Assembly (NCBI RefSeq): GCF_963924675.1
Contig: NC_089230.1
Coordinates: 1,217,001 to 1,281,000, forward strand
Length of the DNA stretch: 64,000 bases
From: Phocoena phocoena
Taxonomy: Eukaryota > Chordata > Mammalia > Artiodactyla > Phocoenidae
Reading direction: 5' to 3'
Shown: positions 11,530-22,710 of the stretch, one piece after another
Layout: each line of letters opens with the position of its first letter
How positions within the stretch are numbered: position 1 is the stretch's first letter
Made by a program: the position numbers and the translations under genes
Notes under the pieces: model-generated
What the model saw: the letters and a program-made list of their open reading frames with translations, nothing else
Database searches by the model: none
Told to the model about the DNA's origin: nothing

Positions 11530-11840
11530 GGTTGTCTGAGACAGTGGTATAATGGGGAGAAACACTGGACCAGGAAACCAAGACTCTAGAATCTACATTC
11601 AAGAGAAAGCAATGACCTGTGGCAGCAAGGGTTTGGGAGGAGATGGGGAAGAATTGGACACAGGGTAACCTGGAGTGGAATCCATGCCACCGATTTTTGC
11701 TTGGGCAGGTAACTTTTCTGCATCTCAATGTCTTCCTTTAGAAGATTGGAAGAGTGTCTTTTTGGGTTAGTATAAGAAATAATTTATGCGGAACATTGAC
11801 CACTTAGTGGGTCTTTAATAAATGACAGCCATGTCTAGCC
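11530..11840 (+). mobile_element. MIR SINE, sense
   Basis: The tRNA-related part is weak ('gagacagtggtataatgggg'), but the MIR core and 3' end are readable: 'gcttgggcaggtaacttttc' (11699), then 'ctgcatctcaatgtcttcct', ending in 'tagtgggtctttaataaatg' (11805). This corresponds to the typical MIR ending with 'agtaggtgctcaataaatg'. Strong divergence is expected for this ancient family. Confidence 0.6.
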
Positions 11841-12050
11841 TGATTGTGCCATTAAGTGATCTGTAGAGACTGCACAAATTTAGGATCGAGACCCTTAGCC
11901 CTCTGAGATTTCACCATTCTACAGTTGGGATTTTTTGAGATGCAAAAAGAATAGGGTAGTAAATGATGTTTAGTTACATGAGCTAAAATTTTCCTGAGGC
12001 AGCTGACTTAATACAAGAAAATAACTTGAGGAAACTCAAAATATAGTTTT

Positions 12051-12260
12051 TTTTTTTTTTTTTTTTTGCGGTACGCGGGCCTCTCACTGTTGTGGCCTCT
12101 CCCATTGCGGAGCACAGGCTCCGGACGTGCAGGCTCAGCGGCCATGGCTCACAGGCCCAGCCGCTCCGCGGCATGTGGGATCCTCCCAGACCGGGGCACG
12201 AACCCATGTCCCCTGCATCGGCAGGCGGACTCTCAACCACTGCGCCACCAGGGAAGCCCC
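12051..12260 (-). mobile_element. CHR-type SINE, antisense
   Basis: A pure T tail (to 12067) precedes 'gcggtacgcgggcctctcac', and the inverted head ends at 12260. A 13-bp target-site duplication, aaaatatagtttt, is seen at 12038-12050 and 12261-12273. It is closely related to the other short copies in the window and has a long uninterrupted tail, so it is a relatively young insertion. Confidence 0.94.
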
Positions 12261-12273
12261 AAAATATAGTTTT

Positions 12274-14759
12274 ATTCACCATATTCTTGAATGTCTCAAA
12301 TACTTAAGCAACATATTTGTGCATTCATCTAATATTTGATGCATGCAAAAAGAACAAATCAAATTATGTTTTTCACTACAAAAGTAAATTAAAAAACAGA
12401 CCTAAAATATGTTCCATCTAGAAATGTCCATCTTGCTGCCTTGAAGTTTATTTTCTTCTTTTGTGATGCGTTTGCGATCTTTGCTCTTTCTGATTTCTTA
12501 CTGTTAATTTACTGATGGTTTTGAGACATGTTTTTGTGCTTTGCACATGAATAACTATTAAACCAGCAAAGCAAAACGTAAACTACAGTTCTTCTTACAG
12601 GGAAATAATAAACCCTAAAACAAAGCAAAACCCCAAATAACTAGAAAAAAACCCATTTAAAGCATTAAGTCTTAAACATTTTACTAATCAAAAGATGAAA
12701 CATATTTAAGTAAGACAAAAGATTAATAATTTGATTTTAGCATTTGAATTCACACGTCTTGGTTATTTCAGGTCAATTACATCCTGAAATGTGATGGAAA
12801 AGTCTTTGAAACAAAAGATCCCACACCTCTACCCAAAACCCCAAATGATCTTAGTTGTGATTCTTAATTAAAACAGCCATTTTGATCTTTCATAGAGTAA
12901 ACCTTAACTTTTTTCTTTTCTTCTTCCAGTCTTCGCGGGCCTCAGATTAACATTATTATTTTTAAGAGGATGATATTGTTTAGAAAGTCAGACAGGCTTT
13001 ACTTAAACAAATTGCTAAATGCTGCTCTGCTGATTGGAAGGTTGGAAGGCCAGGACTGGAAGGTCAATCTTACCCTTTAAAAATATTTGAACTATTTTTT
13101 AAAGGGTAGGATTTTTTTTTTTTTTTTGTCCTTAAAGTATTCACAGTGTAGTTGGGAAAGATAGTATAGAAATATGTGGGGAGTTATACAGCAGCAAGAC
13201 CTTTTGATTTAAATCCAAGATGAGGTGTGATTGTCAAATGGATTATATGTACCAGGGTTCTGTAAAATATCTGAGACTAAAGAGCCAGCACGGGGAGAGG
13301 AGGACTTAAGCCAACCCAGGACTACCCTACACAATCCAATCATATCATTCTAGTGCTGTAGGAAGGCATGACAAAGTTTGGCCATTTCGATCCAAAATGG
13401 GAAAAATTCCAAAAATGTGTAAAGCATTAATCTGTAAGCCATACTTGATTCAAGGGTTTCCACAAAAACTGTCAACAATAGATACACAGGTATTTTCTAC
13501 AACTTATCAAACCTATGTAGAGCTAGTTTGAATGGACATCTCAGAAGAAGGCTCTGAGTTCTTGGTTTGCATCAAACTTAATAGTTCACATAGTTTAGGT
13601 CATCTAATGTGTTTCATCTGTTTTTTATTTCATAGGAAACAAAAAACATTTCACTGAGAAAAATGATTAGGACTGTTAGAGCTGAAAAGCATCTGTTTCA
13701 CTAGGACTTTCACTGTTCAAGCCACAAAACGTGGGTGTTTTTCCTGCTAAACCTAATCAATAGTGTGGTTTCCTTTCTTGGTTTTAATTGCTCTGGTTTT
13801 CATTAAGTCCTACAAGTTGTGTGTGTGGAAGCTTTCAGTACCGTTGGCTGAGCAACTCCACAGAGGCTCCATGGAACACTTTTAGCCTAATTCATCTAAT
13901 AATAACCCAAAATGTCATTTAAAAAAGAAATCATTAGAATCAGCCATATGACATGGTGAACTATTCATTACATTAATATGCTTTTGTGTGAGAGATAAAA
14001 TATATGTACATTAGGATTCTTTCAGACAAATCATGCGTATCTTAATAACCTATTGCACCCAAATCTATAAAGAAATAATTCAATATCTGAAGTTTACAGC
14101 ATAATAAAAAAGCAAAATTTAAATAATACAAAATTCTCAGAAGTTTTCCTACAATGCACTGAGCATTACTTTAAACATACGATGTTTGTTTTGCTTCTTT
14201 TCCTCTTCGCTGCTACTAATCTCTACATTAGAAATCACAAAATACCATTGAGAGAGACTGGCTTCTGGAATGCCTGAGTGAAGGCCTCAGTAACGTTTTT
14301 TTTTTCCTCTAAAACAATAAAAATACTGGCAAAACAATTATAATAAACCACTTCAGAATTCTGGCAATTAACCAGAATGATAGGATGAGCTGAAAATGGT
14401 CTATCCAAGAGAACTTTCTGAACCTTAGTAGAAAGTTTGAGTCAGCCACACTTTAACTTGGGGGCTATTTCCTTCCTACCTTCCTCCCCAGCTCATTGGG
14501 GTGGAAGCCAAAGCCAGCAGCTTTGCAGACTATAGACATTTGACCAAATTTGAAATTCTATTAAAAATACCATTCCTAGAGCACAGTCAATATTTTGCGT
14601 GAGCTTGCAGCTCCCTGGGAAATCTCTATTTTCAGATTGTGGTGGCTACTGGATTTGACTCAGAGATGAACTGTGGGTGGTGGTAGTAGACGACCGTACC
14701 CCAGGACGTTATAAAAGCAATAGCGGACCGATGGCAATGTATCAGCTGCCCGAGGCTGT
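12274..14759. other. AT-rich single-copy-looking segment with a hairpin
   Basis: About 2.5 kb without a repeat family that I can name. At 13071-13108 a near-perfect inverted repeat (taccctttaaaaa against ttttttaaagggta) surrounds a short loop, followed at once by a T-run. No convincing exon is seen. The low repeat content makes it a reasonable place to look for conserved non-coding sequence. Confidence 0.5.
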
Positions 14760-16490
14760 AATTTCTACTGGGGCGAACTGAGAGCTGAGAAGAAAGTTAA
14801 GGGAGCTCCTGGAGAACTAGGTGAACACAGAGGAGCTTCAAATGCTCCAGCACATCCCTGGTACCAGAAAGGCCGTGCCTGTCTGCAGGACTGTGTGTGC
14901 CCAGCAGAGACTTGGAAAGAAGGCAGGAGTCACTCACCTCTAGCTGACCTTGAGGCTCTGTTCAAGAGGGAAGTGAAAGCTAAGGCTGCCTCATAAACCA
15001 CCTGACATTTGAAGGCCAACCTTCTCACCAGATGCTCCGAGACGTGCAGAATAGCATGTAAGGAAACTTCCAACCAATTGTTGGTTCACCGATAAATTAT
15101 ACTGACCGAGTAGGACTCCCTAGGAAGCCAAGTTTAAAAATAAAATTGGAAATTTAAAACAAAAAATATGACAGAGAACTGAGCTGCCACATACTGTAGG
15201 GAATAGAGAATCTACAAAAGTGGCTGAAGAAAGTCACTAAGAAAATAAGCAGCAACAAGAAAAACAACGACAAAAATAAATACCCACAAAAAACAGCAAA
15301 AGTAACAAATGTGGTGGGGGAAGCTTGTAGAGAAATCTGATACCAGAATTGTTGCAGTATATTATCTGAAATGTCCAGTTTTCAGTACAAAGTAACAAGA
15401 CATGTAAAAACCAGGAAAGTATGCCACATACCCAGGGGAAAATGCAGCCCACAGAAAGTGACCCTGAGACTAAAAAGGCAAAGACTTTATACCACTCATT
15501 ATAAATATATTCAAGGAACTGACAAAACTAAGTCCAAAGAATTCAAGAAAAACATTATAATGATATCTCTCCAAGAAGAAAAAATTAATAAATATGTAGA
15601 AACTGTAAGAGAGAATCAATAGAAATTATAAAATGAGTTGAAAAGTACAATAACTGAAATAAAAAATGACTAAAGAGTCTTAACAGATCTGAGCTGGTGG
15701 AAGAAATAATTAGAAAATGTAGATGAGTTAATAAAAAATTACCCAGTTTCAGGAGCAGAAAGGAAATAGAATGAAGAAAAATAAACAGAAACTCAGAGAC
15801 CTGTGATACCAACTCATGCATCATGGAAATCCCAGAATGATCTTTTACAACTTAAAAAAATCAAATTTAAAAAAATGGGCAAATAATTTGAATAGACATT
15901 CCTCCAAAGAAAATATATAAATGGCCAATAAGCCATTAGGAAAATATGATCAAAACCACCATGAGATATCCCTCCAGACCCACTAGGATGGCTAAAATAA
16001 AAGGGCAGACAATAATAAGTAGAGACAGGAAAGTGGAGAATCTGGAGCCCCCAACACTGCCGATGGAAATGTAAAGTGTCAGAGCCTCTTGGGAGACAAT
16101 GGAGCAGCTCCTCAAAATGCCAACCGTGAAGTTACTGTGTGAATAATCAATCCCACTCCTAAGTGTTTATCTAAGAGAACTGAACACGTACGCTCACACC
16201 AGAACTTGAGCGTGCATGTTCAGAGCAGCATTCTTCATAGCAGCCAAAGAGTGGAAGTAGCTTTGATGCTCATCAGCTGACGAATGGTTGAATAAAATGA
16301 GATCTACCCCAACAACGCAATAGCCTTCATCAGTAAAAAGAAGGCACTGACACTGGCTACGGCATGGATAAGCCTTGAAGACATTTCGGTAAGTAAAAGA
16401 AGCCCGTCACAACAGCCAACACTTGAAATGGATGATTTTTATGGTATGTAAAATATATCTCAGTGAAGTTCTAAAACAACGTGAGAAAAG
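14760..16490 (+). mobile_element. Sense L1 (HAL1-like or internally deleted), degenerate
   Basis: 15170-15840 follows the 5' UTR/ORF1 order of L1M elements: 'ctgaaatgtccagttttcag' (15366), 'gacatgtaaaaaccaggaaa', 'gttgaaaagtacaataactg' (15637). From about 15850 it switches to the ORF2 C-terminus/3' end order ('aatgggcaaataatttgaat', 'ggatggctaaaataaaaggg', 'tatggtatgtaaaatatatc'). Most of ORF2 is missing, either a half-L1-type structure or an internal deletion. 14760-15170 is tentatively its 5' UTR. No intact reading frame. Confidence 0.68.
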
Positions 16491-17379
16491 TATTTAGTCA
16501 TTTCTCTGTTAAGTTACTCCAAATTACTGTGACATATAACATGCTTTTACTAAGACGTTGAGCTATTGGAAAGAATAATGTAAAATAATCCAATAAACCA
16601 AGGGAAATATCTAGACATTAAACAAACCAAATAAGACATTTTACTTGCCTCTAAATAATACAGTATGTAAGAGGTAAAAAAAAAATCAGTTAAAAGTTAG
16701 TTTAGGCATGACCCATTAAAATTAAAGTTGGGTATTTCTTTAGAGTTATTAACTAAATAAACCTTTGTAATATCCTCCAAATATCTCATGATAAAAAGGA
16801 GTATTATAAGAACTATTTTTCTTTTTTTTCTTTTTTTTTTTTTTGCTAAACCTACCCTACGGTTATCAACCAGTGAGACTTGGTTGATCAATCAGTTCTA
16901 AAAATTGGGTTTAGAGCTAAAGTGCCTCTAGTGCCAAGCACCTAGAGCTTGGATGGTGAACGAGGTACACACATCTGTCTCTAGCTTAGAGTCCAAGTCG
17001 CTTTTTCTGTTTCTAGTTTCCTATTATCACTATAAACGTCATCAATAAATCAGAAACCTGTCTCCTTCCTCAGTCTCATGCTGCCCTACCATCTGTCTAC
17101 AGATCTTGTCTTTCTATTTCTACTGCAACTGCCTCCCTTCAACTCTTAGCTCGATAATTTGGTAGCTCCTCCAGTGAATCTTTTACACTTTAACCAGAGT
17201 TATTTTTCTAAGACAGAAGTCGCAGTACATTATTACTGGCTTTAATAATTTCAATGGTTCCCTGCACGCAATAAACTACATCAAAAAATCTACAGTCAAC
17301 CCATAACAATAGGGGAGCCAACAGTTGCAGACCCCGCTGCCGCGCTGCAGCCCTGTTTCTCCAGGGGCACCACCACCAC
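16491..17379. other. Single-copy-looking segment with a T-rich run
   Basis: It contains an interrupted poly(T) run at about 16817-16844 without a recognisable retroposed body or target-site duplication. Just after it, tcaacca/tggttga at 16866-16887 can form a 7-bp stem. Nothing else recognised. Confidence 0.45.
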
Positions 17380-17510
17380 AACCTTGGGAAAGTTACCTCA
17401 CCTTTCTGAGTCTGTTTTCTTCTTTATGAGACTGGGATAATGACACCTAAGTAGAAGATTCAAATTAGATAAAGCAGAGTATCTAACAGATTCTCAATTA
17501 TTCTCTAAAA
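17380..17510 (+). mobile_element. MIR fragment, sense
   Basis: 'accttgggaaagttacctca' (17381), 'cctttctgagtctgttttct' and 'actgggataatgacacctaa' match the MIR core step by step. Then comes an 'aaattagataaagcagagta' segment. Only the central core is preserved. Confidence 0.72.
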
Positions 17511-17783
17511 TATTAATATGAGCACAGCATTCATAGGCTTCCAGGATTTAACCAATTTCCATTCTCATGAATTTCACTTCATGAAGTGTAGGTTTCCCCA
17601 CAGTGGAGTCCTGACATTTCTTTTACACTGCAAGATTCTGGTAATCAAATTGGGGAAAATGGGATTAATTGATTAGAGAATAGGACCAGCATTCAATAGT
17701 CATCTCTGTTTGCCTGGGAGGTTCATGGTTTAGGCCTGTTGTCCCAGAGTAATATTCCTTTTTCCATTCTCAAAAGTGCCCTT

Positions 17784-17983
17784 GGGCTTCCCTGGTGGCG
17801 CAGTGGTTGAGAGTCCGCCTGCCGATGCAGGGGACACGGGTTCGTTACCGGTCCGGGAGGATCCCACATGCCGCGGAGCATCTGGGCCCGTGAGCCATGG
17901 CCACTGAGCCTGCGCGTCCAGAGCCTGTGCTCCACAGTGGGAGAGGCCACAACAGTGAGAGGCCCGCGTACCGAAAAAAAAAA
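17784..17983 (+). mobile_element. CHR-type SINE, sense
   Basis: A full copy from 'gggcttccctggtggcgcag' to 'gaggcccgcgtaccg' plus poly(A). The 11-bp target-site duplication aaaagtgccct lies at 17772-17782 and 17984-17994. The B-box region is altered ('gggttcgttaccgg') relative to the other copies ('gggttcgtgccccgg'), and CpG positions show TG/CA decay. It is somewhat older than its neighbours. Confidence 0.93.
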
Positions 17984-18228
17984 AAAAGTGCCCTAGTTTG
18001 GACCAAAAAAAAATTATATGGCTGCTTGGTAAAAACATGATTGTGATAGACAGCCATCAGCAAGAAAGTCAAAGGAAGCTCAGGTGAAAAGGCAGTGTTC
18101 ACAGAGCTGCTTTATTTGAGGACCTGGCTATCTGACACCATCTGTTTCTCCTCTTCTGTATTTATCACTTGAATTCGTGAATTCTTCCACAGTACATTGT
18201 CAAGGTCAAGGTCAAAAATAGCAGAGGA

Positions 18229-18433
18229 GGGCTTCCCTGGTGGCGCAGTGGTTGAGAGTCCGCCTGCCGATGCAGGGGACACGGGTTCGTGCCCCGGTAT
18301 GGGAGGATCCCGCATGCCGTGGAGCGGCTGGGCCCGTGAGCCATGGCCGCTGAGCCTGTGTGTCCGGAGCCTGTGCTCCGCAACGGGAGAGGCCACAACA
18401 GTGAGAGGCCCGCGTACCGCAAAAAAAAAAAAA
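18229..18433 (+). mobile_element. CHR-type SINE, sense
   Basis: A complete copy with a perfect 15-bp target-site duplication, aaaaatagcagagga, at 18214-18228 and 18434-18448. The pure A tail and perfect duplication suggest a young insertion. It lies 0.24 kb from the preceding SINE on the same strand. Confidence 0.95.
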
Positions 18434-18448
18434 AAAAATAGCAGAGGA

Positions 18449-19355
18449 ATTCCAAGCAGCTGAGCCTGTGAATTAAACGACAAGAGATGCTTTTATGGTT
18501 TTTTTGTTCATTTGTATCAACAACATTATTATTTCAGCGTGCATCCATGCACCTTAAAGCTACTTAAAATATTTTAAAAGTTACTGTTAAAATACCTGTA
18601 GGAAAAATTACTTCGTGATTGCCTATCATAAATTCTCTGAAACTAGCCTCTTTTATCTCATTGAAACTATGGTTTTGTAGAATAAAGCTTTGTTAGAAAT
18701 TCAGCTATCCCTTTAGAACAGAACAGACTGCTTGCTTTTCCCTCAGAATACCACACCTTTATTCCTTATCGATTGAAATAAAATTCTGCATTTTCTCCAA
18801 TTATCAAAATCCCATCCCAGGAGAGATGCCAATTCTTCCAGGAGGCCTTTGCTAAACCAACCTGTCCCTTCTATGCTGTCATATTTTGGGTCATTCTCTA
18901 TCCTGCTCTTTTCACCACTCACTCATTCTTTCAAAAACATTTCTTAAGTTCTACTGTTTGGATACGTTGGATACGTTTAGTGCTGTTACCATGTGTTATG
19001 CTACTCGGTTTTCTAGTCTGCTGACTGATTTATAATAGATGAACCACATATGTTGATTGAATACATTGACTGTGGCAGGGAGTTAAGAGAAAAGAAAGAA
19101 GAATGATCCTTGGCACCAAGAGGTTTATAATCTAATTGAGGAGTTAAGATCTAGATTCTAGGACACATTGTTAAAATGCAAAGCCATAAATACAAAGTGT
19201 GGAATAAAGGCCGCATGACTGGGGTGTCAAGAAGGGAAAGAGGTACTCAGGGGACACTTCACTGGAGGATGGGGGACGGAGAGAGGAAGCGGTCCAGCAC
19301 CAGCCAGGTCTATCTACATGGACGCCTCCTGTCTGTGTTTGCAGTCTCCCACATC
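18449..19355. other. Segment with possible L2 remnants
   Basis: 18830-18900 ('tcttccaggaggcctttgct' context) and 18920-19160 ('cactcattctttcaaaaaca', 'ccaagaggtttataatctaa') resemble diverged L2 3' sequences, but too weakly to separate as features. The 9-bp unit ggatacgtt is tandemly duplicated at 18960-18977. No coding evidence. Confidence 0.35.
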
Positions 19356-19369
19356 AAAAGTCTGAGCAG

Positions 19370-19576
19370 GGGGCTTCCCTGGTGGCACAGTGGTTGAGAG
19401 TCCGCCTGCCGATGCAGGGGACACGGGTTCGTGCCCCGGTCTGGGAGGATCCCGCGTGCCGTGGAGCGGCTGGGCCCGTGAGCCATGGCCGCTGAGCCTG
19501 CGCGTCCGGAGCCTGTGCTCCACAACGCGAGAGGCCACAACAGTGAGAGGCCTGAGTACCGCAAAAAAAAAAAAAA
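19370..19576 (+). mobile_element. CHR-type SINE, sense
   Basis: A complete copy with a pure A tail and a perfect 14-bp target-site duplication, aaaagtctgagcag, at 19356-19369 and 19577-19590. Internal sequence is close to the window consensus, with a few CpG transitions. A recent insertion. Confidence 0.95.
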
Positions 19577-19590
19577 AAAAGTCTGAGCAG

Positions 19591-20859
19591 TGCTGGCATG
19601 ATAAAATCCCCATCTTTAAGAGGCGTCTGGGAGTATGTGTGTACAGGAGAGCTAGGAGGGGTAAGAGGCAGGCGGAATCACCAGGAATCTGTTAAAACAG
19701 TCTCGTCCTTGAGGTGTCAGTTGATTGAAATGTGCTTTAGATGATTTGTAAAAGCATAAATTTAAACGTATGGATCTATACCTACATCATAAAGATATTA
19801 GTAAATGCTATGCATTGAAAACATTTTAGAAATCAATGAATTTAATTGGCACCAAATCCAAAGACGAACTCATTAACTGTTTATTGTTTTAAGTAATATT
19901 CATAAAAGGGTTTAGTTAGGGCAAAGTGGTAATAAAACATAGCCTAAGGAAATTAAAGTTGAAGTATATTTTACAGAAAGCTTTCAGAGTTAGCACAAAG
20001 ACATGCACACACACAGAGGTTCTTAGAATCTATCTCTGTCTCTACCCATCTATCAAATTGTCTGTTATCTCTCTGTATATCTATCATCTGTGTATGTGTA
20101 TATTCAAAACATCATCCATCATATACATCCTAAGAACACTAAATGAAAGGTCACCCGTCTGAGAAAGACCCTCAGCCCTCTGAACACCAGCTCAATTGCA
20201 TTCATGTTAAGCTACCTGCAGACACCTTTTCCAAAGGGCGAATGAGAACTCGGGTGTCAGGTACCAAGGGTGTCCCCTGGTACCGATCAGGTACCTGTTG
20301 CCTTGGAGAAGCTCATTGGTTTACTGCCCACTTCACCTGCACGAGGCCACTACATCAAGGCAAATCAAAGGATGATTTCTGGAATGTGCTTCAAAATAAT
20401 CCAGTGGTAGGTGGGACCGTTGGCAGGGGTGCTGGAGCAAATGGCCTCACGTCAATAACCATTACAACCACGTGCTGGGTCCTTGGGGTTCATTGTATTA
20501 CTGGGTTCCCTGGTCCGTGTGTTTGGAAGTTTTGAAAATAATCAGCTTAGGTTAGGGGGGAAGGGTGGAGGTGAGAAGGAAGGAGAGAATGAGAGGGGGG
20601 GAACTGCCAGACTCCTGCACCAAAGTGGTAACTTACACACCTTCAGGGAAGGTTAGGGCAGCAGAGAAAGCTGATGTCCTTGTTTTAATAATAAATTGAG
20701 TGTGTTTGTCACTGGGTACTGGAAAAGCCTACAGTAGTTTATGATCTAATGTCCTCCTCTGGAGAGGTACAACGGTTCCTCACAGGCCATATTTCAGGGT
20801 GTTTCCACGAGGATGCCCTGATGTCTAAACTTTTCACTTAATAGAACATTCATAAGGAT
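19591..20859. other. Single-copy-looking segment
   Basis: No repeat family recognised. It holds a degenerate CTAT-rich patch at about 20030-20100 and a cluster of three ggtacc sites at 20260-20295, partly arranged as an inverted repeat. A purine-rich stretch follows at 20550-20607. The 130-codon frame at 20143-20535 has no domain that I recognise. Confidence 0.4.
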
Positions 20860-21660
20860 GTTCCTACAATGTTAGAATTTCTTTGTACACACCGGCTTTA
20901 ATATTTACACTCTTCCATCATATGCCTATAGTGTAATTTATATAATATTCTGCTAATTTAGGCATTTACTTTCTTTCAAAATTAGTTCAATGATAAATAA
21001 TGTTGTAATATACATATGAGTGTATGCACATGTTTTTCTTCATTTATTAGTATTTCATTTGGATAGCTTCCTAGAAGTGGAATTATTAGGTCAAAGAATG
21101 TGACTATTTTAATGAAAATGGATACATATTGTCAAATTATTTTCCCAAAAGAGTATATTAAGTTTTCCACTAGAAAAATGGAGAAGTGCCTGTCTCACCA
21201 TACGCACACCAGCCGAGAGGAATACAACTTTTCAATTATCTGCTCACCTCATAGGTCAAGACAGTATTAGATTGCATTTTTCTGCACATTTTGCTGTGAG
21301 TTTTGTAGTTTTTAGCCATTTTAAGTTGTTCTTGTCCTTTTCTGTGAATATTTTATTCATGTCATTTGTCAACTTTTAATGTAATTTTACTGTCTTTATT
21401 GGTGGTTATATGTTACTTATTTAGGCATAGTTGAAAATTATTTCTAGTTATTGTTTGATAACAAACTTAATTTGTTTCACAAAGTTTAAATATATAAGGT
21501 TTTTGTTTATAAAATTAAACTGGCCAATATCTCTCTTACTATTCCTTGAGTTTATTTTTGGGAGGTCCTTATGCATCTTGATTTAAGATTATTATTCTCC
21601 CACATATGTGTCCAGTTCTTAAAAGGTTTTCCTTGTGGTCTGGTTTTCAATTTATTTTGA
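20860..21660 (-). mobile_element. Antisense L1 fragment
   Basis: 'agcttcctagaagtggaatt' followed by 'attaggtcaaagaatgtgac' (21066-21110) is the antisense ORF2 C-terminus/3' region marker common to old L1s. The flanking T-rich text continues the antisense order. Highly diverged; ends approximate. The next SINE inserted at its right edge. Confidence 0.6.
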
Positions 21661-21687
21661 AAAATGTCATTAAAAATAGTTAAAATT

Positions 21688-21905
21688 GGGCTTCCCTGGT
21701 GGCGCAGTGGTTGAGAGTCCGCCTGCCGATGCAGGGGACACGGGTTCGTGCCCCGGTCTGGGAAGATCCCACATGCCGCGGAGCGGCTGGGCCCGTGAGC
21801 CATGGCCGCTGAGCCTGCGCGTCCGGAGCCTGTGCTCCGCAACCGGAGAGGCCACAACAGTGAGAGGCCCGCGTACCGCAAAAAAACAAAAAAAAACAAA
21901 ACAAA
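21688..21905 (+). mobile_element. CHR-type SINE, sense
   Basis: A complete copy with a 16-bp perfect target-site duplication, aaaaatagttaaaatt, at 21672-21687 and 21906-21921. The tail is A-rich with C interruptions. Internal sequence is near the window consensus with the B-box region 'gggttcgtgccccgg' intact. Confidence 0.95.
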
Positions 21906-21921
21906 AAAAATAGTTAAAATT

Positions 21922-22369
21922 TACTTTTATATCAATAACCATTTTTTTCTCAGCATGGTTTCTTGAGTAATCCTTTCCTGACTCTTCCAAGTGAAATACT
22001 ATAATTCTTTTACATGTGAAAATCATGTCTGTATGTATGAAGTGCTATTCACTTTTTTGTGTTCCAAACTGTAATGTGTCCCAAACTTATTATCATAACT
22101 CTCATCACCGTTTTGGAACTCTGAGCAATGTGGAGCCATATTTAGACAAATCAATAGCATCGTCCCTAAGCCTTTGTCATTCTTTGATTGTCAGTGTAGC
22201 TGCTTCGTGTGTACGAGATCAAGTATTCTCTTTATAGTGTAAGGTGTTGTTTTTCACTAGTCAAATGACTGTAAGGCAGATGTTTTCTTCCCCAGCCTCT
22301 TCCCCACGTCTCAGAAACATGGATGAGGTCACTGCCCAGGACCAGGCAAACGGCAGACTTTCCAACACC
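21922..22369. other. No recognised feature
   Basis: Single-copy-looking sequence between a SINE and an L2 remnant; no supportable gene or repeat. Confidence 0.45.
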
Positions 22370-22550
22370 ATTTGTTCATCAGATATCTATCAAGCGCCTG
22401 TTTCACGAAGGCCGTACTGCAGACATAGAGGATCCAGCAGTGGACAAAACAGACACGAAGATCCATCTGTTCCATGGATCCGAAATGAATTAAGTAAAAT
22501 GTGCACAGTGTTGGACGGTGATAGGCAGAGCTGCAGCTGAGGTCCTGGCT
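22370..22550 (-). mobile_element. L2 3' end remnant, antisense
   Basis: 'tcatcagatatctatcaagc' then 'ggatccagcagtggacaaaa' and 'cagacacgaagatccatctg' track the antisense L2 3' consensus (a tattgagcgcc-like step, then a gatacagcagtgaacaaaac-like step). Diverged; boundaries approximate. Confidence 0.5.
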
Positions 22551-22684
22551 CAGCACTGGTGAATGTGCGAGTTTCTCCCAACTTAGTGATCAGTGACGTC
22601 ACGGTAACAGGTGAAATGAATAAATCTGATGTCTGTTGTGGGAGAGTGTTTACGGAAGGAAACACAAGTTCTACAAATCAAGGC

Positions 22685-22710
22685 TGTTTTGTTTTGTTTT
22701 GTTTTGTTTT
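22685..22710. repeat. (TTTTG)n microsatellite
   Basis: About five units of TTTTG in an uninterrupted run. It is not attached to a recognisable SINE tail. Confidence 0.9.

Noticed and set aside
16817..16844. Poly(T) run considered as the tail of an antisense retrocopy
   Set aside because: No target-site duplication or recognisable retroposed body was found on its right side.
18112..18483. Open frames of about 75-123 codons at each CHR SINE (also at 2.4, 12.1, 17.8, 19.4, 21.7, 33.6 and 52.3 kb)
   Set aside because: The same peptides (for example FPGGAVVESPPADAGD) recur at every SINE copy; they are translations of the non-coding SINE.
17784..21905. Regularly repeated about 200-bp elements considered as an array or CRISPR-like repeat
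   Set aside because: They are dispersed SINEs with individual target-site duplications and poly(A) tails in a mammalian genome.
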